64,000 nucleotides of DNA from contig JAMWBK010000006.1 in assembly GCA_029953675.1 (NCBI GenBank), forward strand, positions 2,232,001 through 2,296,000, written 5' to 3'. Source of the stretch: Rhodosorus marinus. Lineage: Eukaryota > Rhodophyta > Stylonematophyceae > Stylonematales > Stylonemataceae. A program made the translations under genes and the position numbers. Under the pieces are notes generated by a model, which saw only the letters and a list, made by a program, of their open reading frames with translations, was not told where the DNA came from and searched no databases. Shown piece by piece: positions 24,800 to 36,810 of this stretch. Position 1 is the first letter of the stretch, and every line of letters starts with the position of its first letter.

Positions 24800-27700
24800 C
24801 TACCGACGCCTCTTCGACCCCGCTGAATACTTTCCGCGCTTCTCCTTGGAAGGCCGCCTGCGGTCGTCATCACTTCCACCCCTATCTGCATCCTCCTAAA
24901 CGACGAAAGCAAAACCAGATGTAAGCTAAGCCCAAGCCGTTGCACACCATCAGCCCTTCCCCAAACACAACTGATTGAGACTTGTGCGTCACAAACCCTG
25001 GCGGCCTTCTTCTCCAGTTCATCCCAACTCATTCCCTCCTCGTCGGAAGACAGTTCTGCCTCTCCTTCTGCGCTGTCACCACCAAGCTCATCCTCGAAGG
25101 CATCACCTGAATCCTCTGATTCCTCATAGTCATCCGACTCCTCTTCGCTTTCCTCATCTTCGGCGGACTCCTCCTCGAGCTCAAATTCTTCATCCCCTGT
25201 TCCACGAATTGCGTAAGCACCACAGCCACGAGCACAGTTCAACAGCCGCTTCAGTTCTCAGGAATTGCCTACCTTCTTCAAGTTCTTCTTCCTGCTCCTC
25301 TCCCTCTTCATCTCCTTTGTCTTCGAGGAAGTTCCATCCGCCAGATTCAACAAAGTCCTGCGGAATCCAGTCAACCCCTTCAGCCTCTCTTTGTCGATTT
25401 CGAGCACGAAGCCTCGTTATTTAGGTTGTACAGTGCGACTCGCTCACCGCATAGTTCTCACGAATATTCGATAGGACGTTGTCCCACACGAGATTCGTTG
25501 AGCCCTCGTAGTATTTAATCTCCTGCTCATCAAGAAACTTTCTGAGAGGGTCCAGCTCTTGAGTAGGGATAGATGAAATACGGCTCCAAGATACGCCTTT
25601 AGCAGTTTCCTCGACGAAATCCTATGACCCACGCATGAAAAGAAAAGAAAGTTAGAAAGTTGGGTTACGCATACTACGATTTGCCGCCGGTCTCTGTCTA
25701 TCGCCTTAAACTCACCTTGGAGACGAAGACGAGGTCAAAGTTCTTAAGCGAGAACGAGACGCGCTCCAGGTAAGCGAGCTCCACGTTCTGAAGGGAGAGG
25801 ATGAATGGAGGCCAATCGACCAACGAAACAATGCACGAAACCGTTGGCATTAGGAAAACATTCGCGTTCTTGGGTGCGCCGTGAAATCCTGCTCGCGGAG
25901 ACAGTAAATGTGCTTAGTTCGTGAATGAGACGCAGGGGCTGCTCACAACACGACAGGGTGCTGGCCAGGGTTGCTCCTGGAGGTGAAAGGTGTACCTAAG
26001 TTTCGATAAGGAGCGTCGAACTCGAGATTATACTTTTCTTCGACGTCCTTCGTGAACTTGAGGAAGATATTGTTCATACGGTTTCTTCGTTCCCGCTCCC
26101 TCTGTTCTTCAACCAGTTCATCCTGATCGTATGCCTTTCTCCTCGTCTCGTTGAGCTTCACAGCGCTTTCCATTACTTCAACGTAGAATTGCACGTCGTT
26201 CTATGAAAAGCAAAAAGATCGAAACTAGGCGGTCAGCTTCTCGACATCCCCAGCACCGTAAGATTGCAAAAGGTCAAAAAGTCCATCGTCCTACCGTTTT
26301 CTTGTTCCTGATCATTATCGGATTTATCAAGTTGAAATGCAGCAGCACGATGACCTCACTCTTCGCCTCCTGGAAGAAAGCGTGCTTAACATTTGCGTAA
26401 ATAACGTCGATATGAACGCCCTTCGCGGTACGGAACCTACGGGGTAAACAAAAATTGTCCCCCAACTCGAGATTAAATGTGCTGGCTCCGAAAAGGTCGC
26501 AGAGAAGAACCAACGGGAAGCGGAAATGGGACCAGCATACCTGAAGCCGTTCGTATGAGCTTCTAAGATACCCTTGTTCCCCTTTCCACTCTGTACTGAG
26601 GGGCGGATGGCTACGTCGTTTAGATATGGCTTTCTTGTCGCGCTCCTATCCAAGATCAAGTTCTCCTGCTGTACTTGAACTTCCGGCTTCGACGCTTCTT
26701 GCAGTTGAGAAACAAAACGACGCCTAATCACCGAATCGAACGTCGAATGCGTTTAGGGTTTTTTCCTCGTTAGAAAGAAGAGGCGTGTCCTAAAAAGAAG
26801 ACGGGCAATGCAACCCTTCAAGCTTTCATTGTCTCTCGATACTACAATACCTCAACTCCCTAATCCTTCGGACGCTCTCGTTTATGTTGTCCGAGTTCGC
26901 ACTTCTGAACGTCAGCTCCTTTATGAAATCCTTGTCTGGATCTGGAAACTTGGGGGTATCAGCTTTGTTGCGATCTAAGAATCGAAGAAGAAAATTGAAA
27001 GGGGAGTTCGGTTTTCCGTTTAGCGCTCCACAGGAACGATGAACCCTGGGCCAGTCACTCACTGTTCAAGTTCCCTGAAGCAGGAAAGTGAAAGTTGATT
27101 CTAATGTATGAGTTGTCTCCCTCTTCGATCTTTCCAACGTTCTTGACGGCCGAAATATGAAAAGGGACCGGAACTCCATTGATCGGCAGCAGGATCGATT
27201 CGTTCTGCATATCTACATATATCTGCCTCGGTTTCAGGGACGCGGGGTAGGCTTCGGGCGACTCGTATGCTACGTACTCATCCAACGTCTTCTCCTGTAT
27301 TCCAAAAACGAGAGCAATTTAAGCTTCACTAGATTCATGGTGTGCTTCAGGTCATCTCCGCTCATTTGTATCCTGGCTTTTGCTCGGCCAATCTTTACAA
27401 ACCTTCCCGGCTTTCTTCGAGGGATCAGTTGATTTTGCCTCTCCCAGTCGAGCTTTTCCCTCCTCCAACATTCGACGAGCGAGTTCCTCCTGATGCTTTT
27501 TTCGTTTTTCTATTTCTGCGGTTGTTTCTGCGATCTCCGACGCTGCTTTGGCGTGCCTGCTTCGTCTCGAGCCCGTCTGTAGCTCCGCCTCCTAGAAATT
27601 GTACAAACAGTCCGTGAGGGGCCCGGCCAAGAGAAGCGAGCGAGTAGTTCATTCAGGAGGAAGCAATTTCTTACCCGAATCAAAAGCTCATCCTCATCCT

Positions 27701-29671
27701 CTTCCTCATCCTCCTGTTCTTCATCTTGCAGTTTGTAAGATATGCTCTTAAAAGCCTTCTTGCAAGACTGCGTGTAGACCTGCAGTTGCGAGTTTTTGGG
27801 TAATCAGCAATAGTTCATGTCCTTCGAAACCGAGAGACCATTCCTGAATGTCAACTGGGATACTTTCGTACCACTGGTGATTCCCCCTCCTTCGGTACGA
27901 CCACAGTATCAGCTACCATCAATGCATAGTCGCCTTTCTTGTCATCTTTGAGATTCTGGAGTCCAACAGCTACGTTAAAAACCATTCCAGGCTCCAGCAA
28001 TCTCTCGTTCTTCGCGTTCAACACAAATGCGGCATCTCTGTATTCGATCCCTTTTTGGATGGACGATTAAAGGGACAGGTTACTCATTAAGCGTCCAGCA
28101 ATTCATACGACCTCTGGTGAACACGTGTTCAAGAAAGCATGTCAGCTGAAAACGCACCAATTCCAAACCCAACGTTTTTCGGCAAATGGCTGGACAAGCC
28201 CTCCTTCTTTGAGTTCAGTTTTGCAGCAACAGTTTTGAACACTGTATTGAGTTTTTGACCTTGCTTCAACGCACCAATGGCTGCTGCCTGGCCTTCAACC
28301 AGCGCCTGCACATGTATAAAAATTTCCCTTGTAAACCAAAACGAGAACACGTCCACCCAACCACCAAATCAAACTTGAACGGAATGCTTGTCGGAAGCTC
28401 CTACCTCATAGATCCGTTCCTGCTCCGCAGATGCATCAATCAGGTACGTCCGAATAGCGTTCGAGCAGTAGTTTCTATACCTCGCACCCAGGGAGCAGAT
28501 GAGACAGCCGGCAGTTAGAGGCTTGTCATCGCTCTGGGCGGATGGTCGAAGATCATATTTCCCTCCCGACTGGATAATTGGTGGGTAACAAGGATCGCAG
28601 AGTTTCGCTTCAAGGGAGCCCATCTTAACCTGCAGATGACAACGGTTGGACCGAAAGGAAAGTTATACTACTGAAGCTGTCTTCTGGCGCGATCGAAGGT
28701 CCCTCATCTGACGTGCTAGCTCTCACCCTCCTCGGTTCTAATATACAGTTCTCAACCCGCTCGCTCAATCTAGCATGGCTGATCTTCTTATCCCTGTCGA
28801 GGATATCCTCCACTTCCGGAAGGAGGAAGTGCTTGAACACGTTGCATGTCAACTCAGCGGCAGTTTTAATCAGGGGCAGTTCTTTTTCGTCTTTTACATT
28901 CATTACCAAGCTCAAGCCTTCAGATATGTTTTCCTGCGCAACGAGTGGAGGTGACGAGAAAGGGCTGAGCCCTCCACCCCTTTTTTTTTCCAGTATGGTA
29001 GGATCGTAAAGAACGAAGCAATTAAGCATACCTGATCCACTTCCGCGGCCTTGAGCGTATCTGAGAGTTCGTCAATGTTGTCACCGTGGTGCTTCTCCTT
29101 GGTCAAGACGCCAACAGGTCCATCAACACCTGCTAGAGCCTCCTTGATTGTGCCCTATTCACATTTAGCGCGAAAAGATGAGAATTTTGCGTCGATTCCG
29201 GGACTTGTCCAGCTCCTGCATTGAGAAGGGGTGAAGGGCCTCACCGCTTTATAAGGAGTCACGACGACGTCCAGCTTATGTGTCGCCGATTCGGCTCTTT
29301 TTCGAACTAGCTTGGAAACGCTTTGTTCGTCTTCTTCCTTGCAGAGGATCTTCGCAGATTTCTTCGTCAAGAAAAGCAGAGTTCCTTGCAGCTCCGAACC
29401 AAAAAGCCAGGTGAACAGTGCATACGATTTAAGGTATCCAATATCTTCATCCTGGTCGATCTATTGAACGAGTCAACAGCAACAGGGTCAGAAGTAGAAC
29501 TGAGAAAGAAGAGTGGGTTTACGATCAAAAAGCTCCGCTTTATGCAAATGCTGCTCATCTGACCTTTCCCGTGATGATCGCAAGAGAATTACATCCTGCA
29601 AACCCAGCGCCTTTCTCCAACCACCGATCGTACATGGTGGATAGCCTTTCATGAAAAGTTTCCGATGCCAT
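24800..29671 (-). CDS. SPT16: FACT complex subunit SPT16
   Basis: SPT16, with its HMG partner, forms the FACT histone chaperone that reorganises nucleosomes during transcription and replication. Start ATG at 29671 (MASETFHERLSTMYDRW). The order is the peptidase-like N-terminal domain (FTWLFGSELQGTLLFLTKK; CYPPIIQSGGKYDL; YCSNAIRTYLIDASAEQE; NVGFGIG; EPGMVFNVAVGLQNL), then a dimerisation/middle domain (PRQIYVDMQNESILLPINGV, PFHISAVKNV; GILEAHTNGFRY; VIYANVKHAFFQEAKSEVIV; VQFYVEVMESAVKLNETRRK). It ends in a long Asp/Glu/Ser-rich acidic tail with MSWDELEKKAARE, and after a last intron a basic end (KEKRGKYSAGSKRRR). More than a dozen short introns interrupt it. Length and order agree with other eukaryotes. 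Confidence 0.95.
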
Positions 29672-31062
29672 CGCCTCTTTCTCCTCGGACAGGTGAACAA
29701 GCTGAAAAGTACCAAGAAAACAGACAACACCAGGAGATCCGTCAGGGCCTCGTGCTCATCGTATGGTACGTGCTTCAAATTCTCAGAAGAAACCACAGCA
29801 GCGAAAGCGAACCAAGCGGAAGAAATCTGATCCAAAGAACTCACCTCAAGAAGTTACGCTCTAAGCTCTCCACATCCGGGCCCAACAACAAGACACCTCC
29901 AAAACAAAAGTTTGAAATGAAATCTTCAATTCTGACACGATCAGTACATATCCAAATCTTAGCTAACGCATCATCGCATTCCCCCACCCTCCCCCCCCGT
30001 CCTAGGATCGTTCCCAATTTTTCTCACCACCCTCCTCTCCATTCCCCAAACCCAAAGCCCGTTAATGCCAAACGAGTCCAGTCAATCATTCAACGCAAGC
30101 TAGACAATTTATGACAAGGACTACCCTAAATTCCTTTTAATTGCGCGGGAACTAAGCCGCTGCCATAAACAGAATATAGAAAGGGGGGTAATGTTTTGTC
30201 TTGTATGGCTCAAGTATTCTAAAAAAATGTGAAAACCAAAAACCAGAACTAAAATGAATCCCCCTAAAATTCCAAGTTGTCTTTCTTAATTAAGCGGAAA
30301 ATGGACATTTTTAGGATAGGAAGATATCTCAAGTATTGACTGAACTCTGTTTTTTAGTTATTCGTGGACGGTTCGGCATTGTATTTTTCGTGGAATAAAA
30401 GGTTTTCTTGCGACACAAACATTAATTTCAATCATTATGTTTTGTCGAGTGGTGGGTGAGTGAAGGCATAGTTTGTCTGGTAGATGATCGACAGGGCGGA
30501 TTCCTAGGCTCCCAGTTGAGTGTAGTATTCCCCCTGTTCTACATGCGGAGATTAGCGTACCTTCCTTCCACATTGTGTTGATTGTCCTCTGTGGCCTGCA
30601 TGTTTGACATAGGTCATCGATCGGTGCCGATCTCCATCTTGAACGGCTGGCAAACGACTGAGCTATCCGTGGTCCCCTGGTCGATAGATTTTGTTGTGCT
30701 CTGGTGTAGATACTGGAAACCGTCCGGTGTGTCCTCGTTTCGTGTTTGATAAGCTATGTACTCTCTCGACTTTAATTTTTTTCCCATCAATTATTTTTCC
30801 CCTTGAATTCAATCCCTCGACGTCGACCTTCATAGAATCACCTGCGGCTAATATCATCTACTACCGCTGACGTCTTCATTGAACATCCCCTCTCCTCCAA
30901 GTTCAACCAAGCGATTCTCCAGTCAGCTCGGCCTCATGCGGAGAACGAGCTCTGCTTCTTCGGGTAAGCCGCGCATTTCCGTTGCTTTTTGTTTTGACAT
31001 TGTCTCCCCGCTATGGTCCATTAGTCCTACGAGCATTGTATTCTACACTCTATGGGCCCAGG
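29672..31062. other. intergenic region, no firm gene
   Basis: AT-rich in the middle (30120-30360). A minus-strand 64-codon frame (30663-30857, MILAAGDSMKVDVEGLNSRG...) follows the kinase and could be a 3' exon or a small peptide, but nothing else supports it. The 16-mer atggtccattagtcct at about 31014 repeats the 9476 array. Confidence 0.4.
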
Positions 31063-32954
31063 TCACACTATGGGCACGTTCTTAGCTGCCTTACCCTGAG
31101 ATTTTTTGACCTTGATAGTTCTCACGATGTCTGCCATTTCTTCCTGTGAGCAGGCTTTTCTCAAGAACGGATGGGCGAGGAGAGCAGTTGCCGTGGAACG
31201 GCGTCTTGGATTTTTTTGAAGGCAGTGGGCAAGGAAGTCGTTGAACTCCGCAGACCACCGGCCTGCTGGTAGTCTGGGAGGCTCCGAGGTTGTTATCAAG
31301 TACATCGCTCTGACCGCCTTTTCTCCGTACAGGGGTGGCTCCCATTCAGCACATTCGTATGCGAAGATTCCGATGCTCCATATGTCAACCTGTACGTGGG
31401 ATGGAGATAGAGGTCAGGAGAGAATGGAAAGCTCCCCCGCTGGGCAAAGATCTCTGTTGAGCAGAACAGTTCTTACTTTGTAGTCATATCCCATGCATTT
31501 CACAAGCTCTGGAGCCATCCAGTAGGGTGTACCGACCTTGCTCATCCGCTTGTCCCCATCCGAGGAGAGCTCGCAGCAGAAACCAAAGTCTGAGAGCTTA
31601 ACCTCACCCCCCATGCCGAGGAGAATGTTGTCACTCTTGATATCGCGGTGGAGTCGTCTCATGTTGTGCATGAACTGGAGACCCTTCAGAGACTGTTCAA
31701 AGGAGACCAGAATATCAGGTATGGGATCCAACGATGGTAATGAAAGGTACACTAATTTTCCGTCCAGATAGCATGTTTGAACCGCTTCCAGAGCTGACAG
31801 TTTTTCTTACCTCTCTGACGATATAGGCGATGTGCTCCTCATAGAATCTGGTTCTGCGCCTCTGCAAGAGCAGCAGAACGTCAGTCACCGCTCCGCCCTC
31901 CATAAACTCCATTGAAATCCAGAGCTATAGATTATGGAGCACATTGGCGAGGCCCATGGTTAGTCACTTTAACGGGTGTGTTGATGCAGTGGTTGACGCA
32001 CAGAAGGCTGCGAATTACCTTTTTGTTCCATCTGTAAGTTTCGTAGCACTTGATCAAGTTCTCGTGTCTGGTACAGGCCATCACCTCAATTTCGAACTCG
32101 ACGGCCTCTTTTTCATTCTGACACTTTGGTTTCACTTGCTTCAGCGCCATTTTCTTCCCTTCACGGTTTATCGCTACAAACACGTGACCCGAAGCGCCCT
32201 CCCCGATCTTTCGCAGATTCTGGAAGTGTTTGAACGGATCTTCGTCGACAAAAATTGGATGTTCTGGCGGGATTGAAACTCGAAGTGAATTGGTCGCTGC
32301 GGACAACCCAGAGTAGTAACATCTGGACTTGGATTGTTCCGAGCTTGTGTTGGGGGACACCATCTCGTCAAGCGGAATATTTCTCGGATTGCCTTGATTG
32401 CTCGGCGGCTTCAGGGCCCCAAATTTGTAGAGTTGCAAGGCGCCTACGGCCGCGTCCGCATCCCTCTCCAGGTCCTCTCGCTTTATTCCTTCCTTCATGA
32501 GCTCCGCCTCCATTTCATGCGGGAGTCCGGAGAAACCAACTTCGTCCACAACAACATGAACCCGCTGCTCAACTGCAGTTGGAAGCGTTATCTCAATATT
32601 CGACATATCCTTTGCCGACGTCTTCGGGGTTCGCGCGAAAATATCCCGCATCGGAGTTCGAGCTCGTGCTGGCATTCCCGGATTAGGATTTCCAAACTGC
32701 TTGGCCGACTTCTGAGTCGTCGGGCTGTTCTTATGCAGCGAACCCGATTTATCGTTGGACACAAACGGTTCCCAACTTTGATCCGCCGTAGTCTGAGCAG
32801 AAAGAGGGTTGGAATTTCTCGCGTTGGAATCGTTCTCATTGGTTCTCCCAGTCGCGTCGACACCATCAAACATCCTAGCTATGGTTGCCAAGTCCAGCAC
32901 CTCCTCTGGGTCCGGCCCCGTCCTCGGGGACTTCTTTTTAAAAAAACCGAACAT
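31063..32954 (-). CDS. p21-activated (PAK/STE20) Ser/Thr protein kinase with CRIB domain
   Basis: PAKs are switched on by GTP-bound Rac/Cdc42 and act on the cytoskeleton and MAPK pathways. The ATG at 32954 (MFGFFKKKSPRTG) is chosen because the in-frame codon further up is TTG. Residues about 110-150 hold a CRIB/PBD: IEITLPTAVEQRVHVVVDE, then VGFSGLPHEMEAEL. The kinase follows: glycine loop IGEGASGHVFVA, lysine in MALKQVK, hinge ISMEFMEGGAVTDVL, catalytic LHRDIKSDNILL, Mg-binding LSDFGFC, activation segment SKVGTPYWMAPELVK, and a subdomain XI Arg in NPRRRSTATALLAHPFL. All key residues are present. The end at SQGKAAKNVPIV is provisional because a gtaagg donor lies at SQ|G and a further exon is possible. 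Confidence 0.9.
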
Positions 32955-34938
32955 TCCGAAAAGAAAACTTATCAACTAGTCTCACCCAACCTCACCTTTC
33001 AGGAAAACCATTCCCATATCCAACCAACCTTCGCCTCAAACACCTCCGAACATCCCAAACAACATCATCCGGAGCCTATCTCCGACTCAACTCCAAAACT
33101 CCGAAAAGCCCCAAATCTATCCCCCTCCTTCGTCGTATAAGAGGCATATGCCAGGAGAATATATCCAATATCCCATAAACCACTCGGAGCAGTACTCGCT
33201 GGCACCCTAACCCAGCCACCCAGCCTGGCTAGGATGATCCTCTCAACGGAAAAACCCTCGTATTATTTTTCCTATTCAAAAGTAACGGCTAGGCCAATAC
33301 TTCCTTCTGACACCTAAAAATGGACCGTTCTCATCAATACTTCCAACAAATCTCCTCCTCTAAATTATCTAGAAATATAAGAATTGTAGCTTCCAATAGG
33401 CTAAAGCTTAACACGCATCTTTTTTATACTCTCAATTTATTTATTTTTACGGTTTTTGTTAGTGGGATGAATTTCTTGTTTGTTTTTGTTTTTTAATTTA
33501 TTCTCGAAGGGCCTGGTTCTTTATGCAGCGATGACCGTTTCGTAACTAGTGGGAGGCACTGCGGCTTATTGTCGCTTCTAGCACAGTGAGATGGGCGTGA
33601 GGAAGGAAGGCATTGGATATGGAATCGAAAAAGCTGCTATGTGTCTAATTCTTTTGGGGAAACATGAAATGTTGAAGTATCGAAGGGTCTTGAGGTGTGC
33701 ATGTTATGAAGTCGTTCGTACCCTGAACTGGTTTGGGTGGTGTTTTCAGAGAGACTTTTCGTTTTGGCATTAAAGGTGAACATGGGCAAGGGGTTACAGT
33801 TTGACCATGAAGAAACGCTGGGTTCATCCATCCCCTCCTTGCTTTCTCTTCTCTGTGACCGGGACGTCACCCGAATTTGGCAGTTGTGGGGGTGGTGAAA
33901 GAACGAGATTCTTGATGATTGGCACAAACCATCTCTTGCACCATGATATTACCCGATGAATCAACCTTGAACAATGTTATCTGACCCCCGCAGAGCCTCC
34001 GCTGCGAAAAGGAAACATTCGCCCATCCTAAATGTCCCGCACTCACGTGTATTCAATGTACGAAAGCCACAGTACTGCACACCTGCGCTGCTAGGGGAAG
34101 TCCCGCGGAAACCTTAAGTGTCCCCACCTCTAATGCTCGACTGTGGAAAAACCTATCAATCAATATTCGAGTCAGTCAATTAAAACATGAACTTTTCATA
34201 AAAAAGTCATGATCAATCCAATGGATTATGTCCATCAGTTCAGCCCCCCCCCCCCGAGGCCGTCCCTTAAACTCCAAAATAGTGGGTTTATTTTATTGAT
34301 TTATCTACAAAGACTCGGAAATGCAAGAATGAAAGGGGGTTTATAGTTACTCCGAATTGATTGAGGCACGAGCACCTGTACTGATTTCGTAATTTTATTC
34401 GTTTTTATGCTCGCTCGGTTGGGAACATGGGTCTCAGGCTTGGCCTTATGGAAGTTTGTAAATTTCAAAGGTTGTCGGCTAGGGCAGGACCGGTCGTGGG
34501 ATGACGTTCAGGAACGATGGGAAGAAGGGGGTTGGGCGGGTGTGTGGCTTAGGGAAAGTGTTTGGGGGAGGGGGTGGTGGGGATGGGGATGGGAAGGGTT
34601 TTTGCAGAGGAAAATGGGGTGTTAGGTATGAGGAGCATTTTTTGAATGTGAACCAGCTGCTTGGAGCTGGAAGAAAAAACGTGGCGATTGGGGGGTTGCG
34701 AAGATCTTTTCTGATCTAGGTATGATTCATGCGAGATTTTGATCGAACGCGCCCCTGTTCGTGTCCGAGGAAGACCGAGGAAGACTGTAATCGGACATTC
34801 GGTGAGTTTGAAAGGCTGGTTCGGATGATTTTTGCTTTCGATTGGGTTTTGCTTACGACATGGCTATATTCTGAGTTGATTTTTTCTGTTCTGTACATGC
34901 TGGTAGTCGCCCTCTGGTGAATTCATGTAGTTGGCTAT
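32955..34938. other. intergenic region between divergent kinase and WD40 genes
   Basis: No gene supported. Includes a run of 14 C residues near 34246, G-rich DNA at 34490-34620, and AT-rich stretches. Confidence 0.5.
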
Positions 34939-36495
34939 ATGACCACCTCTTCATCAATCTCTGGATCTCCAGTCGGATCTCCCAAAAATTCGAATCAGGG
35001 GTCGAGAAGAAAATGGAGGGCTGTTCCAACCCATCGACACACAATCGGTGCGTTCAGAGAAGGAGCGCGGCCGTTTCAACCTCCATGGTGCATTATTTCG
35101 CTTAAATACGAAGCGAAAGTCAATACTGCGCTCTGCATCGCTGAAGGACCTAGCCTCAATGTACTGCTACACATGGAAGATCCACCACTCGACCAATCCG
35201 CCGCAGCCAAGGTAGGCAGCTGCACAAGAATATGGACACCTTGCACTCACAATTGTGCTCCGCCTTCACTCCTACTTTCACTGGCATCACACCGCGTGAT
35301 TGGGATCTCCTCTTATTATTTCCTACGTCTCTCTTATTGTGCTGTCAAACCTTAGACATCTTCTGCGGGGGCTAAGACCCGGAGTTTCAATTCCATTCTT
35401 CGGATCGATCTTACGGAGGTCATTGGCTCGGAGACTAGGATATGTTGCCTCGCCTCATGCAAGACACCTACGAGTTGGATAGTCATTGGCCTGGAGTCTG
35501 GTGCACCGATCATTGTCGATATCGAGACGCAACGGGTCGTTTGCGCATACCAAGCGCCGAAAGGCAGTGGAGAGGTCTGCAGTATCGCCACCGCCAACGA
35601 CCGGATGTTCGCCACCGGCCACAGCACAGGCGAAGTGCTAGTCTGGAGTTACGTTTTTCATGCTTCTGACAATCGCCATGGCGATGGTGATAAACTGCGA
35701 GCTGTTGGATTCAAAGGTATGGTGGCCCTAGGCCGCATTAGCAACGTCCATAGAAATCTGAAGTCAAGGTCCTGAACTGTACGTATTTCATCCTCTTCGC
35801 CTGTTTCCGCCAGATGATGTTGCCCAAGAGGAGTTCTACTGCGATCAACCGATCGCCGTAGTTCCAAGAATTGCTGGACGCGTGACGGCAATGGCCTTTC
35901 AATTCGAGAAGCTCGCGGTTACGTCCAAAAGTGGCTATTTGTCCGTGATATCTGTACAGCGTGACTCCAATCACGAGATCGATTCCTCCAACTCCGTTGG
36001 GGGTGTGAGCCGCGCTGTAGAATATGGGGAGGCGTTGTGTGTCTCCTGGAGTGGACCCAGTGTTGTCGTCACCGGTGGAGAAGACGATCTCGTATGGATC
36101 CACCTGGTTTCGAGCGATCCAGTAGAAAGACGAGAGTTGAAGGGCCACAACTGCTTTGTCACAGGATTGTTTATTTTGAAGGGGAGAAATGAATCGCCTG
36201 AATTCCGGGACATGATCAGCTGTGGATTAGATGGCAGACTGATTCTCTGGCTGCAGAACAAAAGCAAGGTAAGACCCACGCTCGTTCCTCTTCCAAGGTC
36301 TCTTCCGGAACATTTCGGCTGAGGTTTGCTTTCACGTTATCCATGCCGTTTGAATAGGAGATCCTACACGAGGAAGGCGAGTCATTCTACGGGTTGGAAG
36401 GTCGGGGAGCGGCGGTATACACAATAGGAGTGGATGGGAGTGGAAAGTGGTCCCTAAATCGTTATGTTATTGATCCTGATATATGGAATAACTAA
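34939..36495 (+). CDS. WD40-repeat protein, WDR20/CreC-like
   Basis: Exons 34939-35211, 35356-35716, 35814-36268 and 36358-36495 give 408 residues. Repeat blades are visible as WIVIGLESGAPIIVDIETQR, MFATGHSTGEVLVWSY, EKLAVTSKSGYLSVISV, ALCVSWSGPSVVVTGGEDDL and DMISCGLDGRLILWLQ. The block SWSGPSVVVTGGEDDL followed by an RELKGHNCFVTGL blade matches the most conserved part of the WDR20/DMWD/CreC group. Members of that group bind and activate USP12/46-type deubiquitinases. The protein is shorter than animal WDR20 and lacks most of its linker insertions. Other WD40 families are possible because blades are degenerate. Confidence 0.68.
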
Positions 36496-36810
36496 GAATA
36501 AATTAACATCTTCACGTAGCTTTGTGATTTGAAGAATTGCATCACTCGACGACGAGGACGATGCATTGACTCCGGCAACGGTATGTTTCTGTACTTAGCA
36601 CATTTACAAAAGAAGCCCTCCAGACGCCTTTTCAAAAGAATCCCTCCAAACGCCTTTTGTACAAATATTCATTACGTGCACACTGGTGTGTTCCAGTCCT
36701 GCGCCACTGATAGCACAGGACATGGCCTCCAAAACTACAATTGGCGATCCCGTATGGCCCGCGTCTGTCTCCGCGGGCTTAATTACAATCCTAGCTGATG
36801 CCACACCTCA
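36496..36810. other. short convergent intergenic region
   Basis: About 300 nt between the ends of two convergent genes. Contains a near-duplicate ccctccagacgccttttcaaaagaa / ccctccaaacgccttttgtac at 36617 and 36641. Confidence 0.4.

Noticed and set aside
29671-30110. 149-codon plus-strand frame overlapping the SPT16 start
   Set aside because: It runs antisense to the SPT16 first exon and then into Pro/Ser-rich low-complexity sequence.
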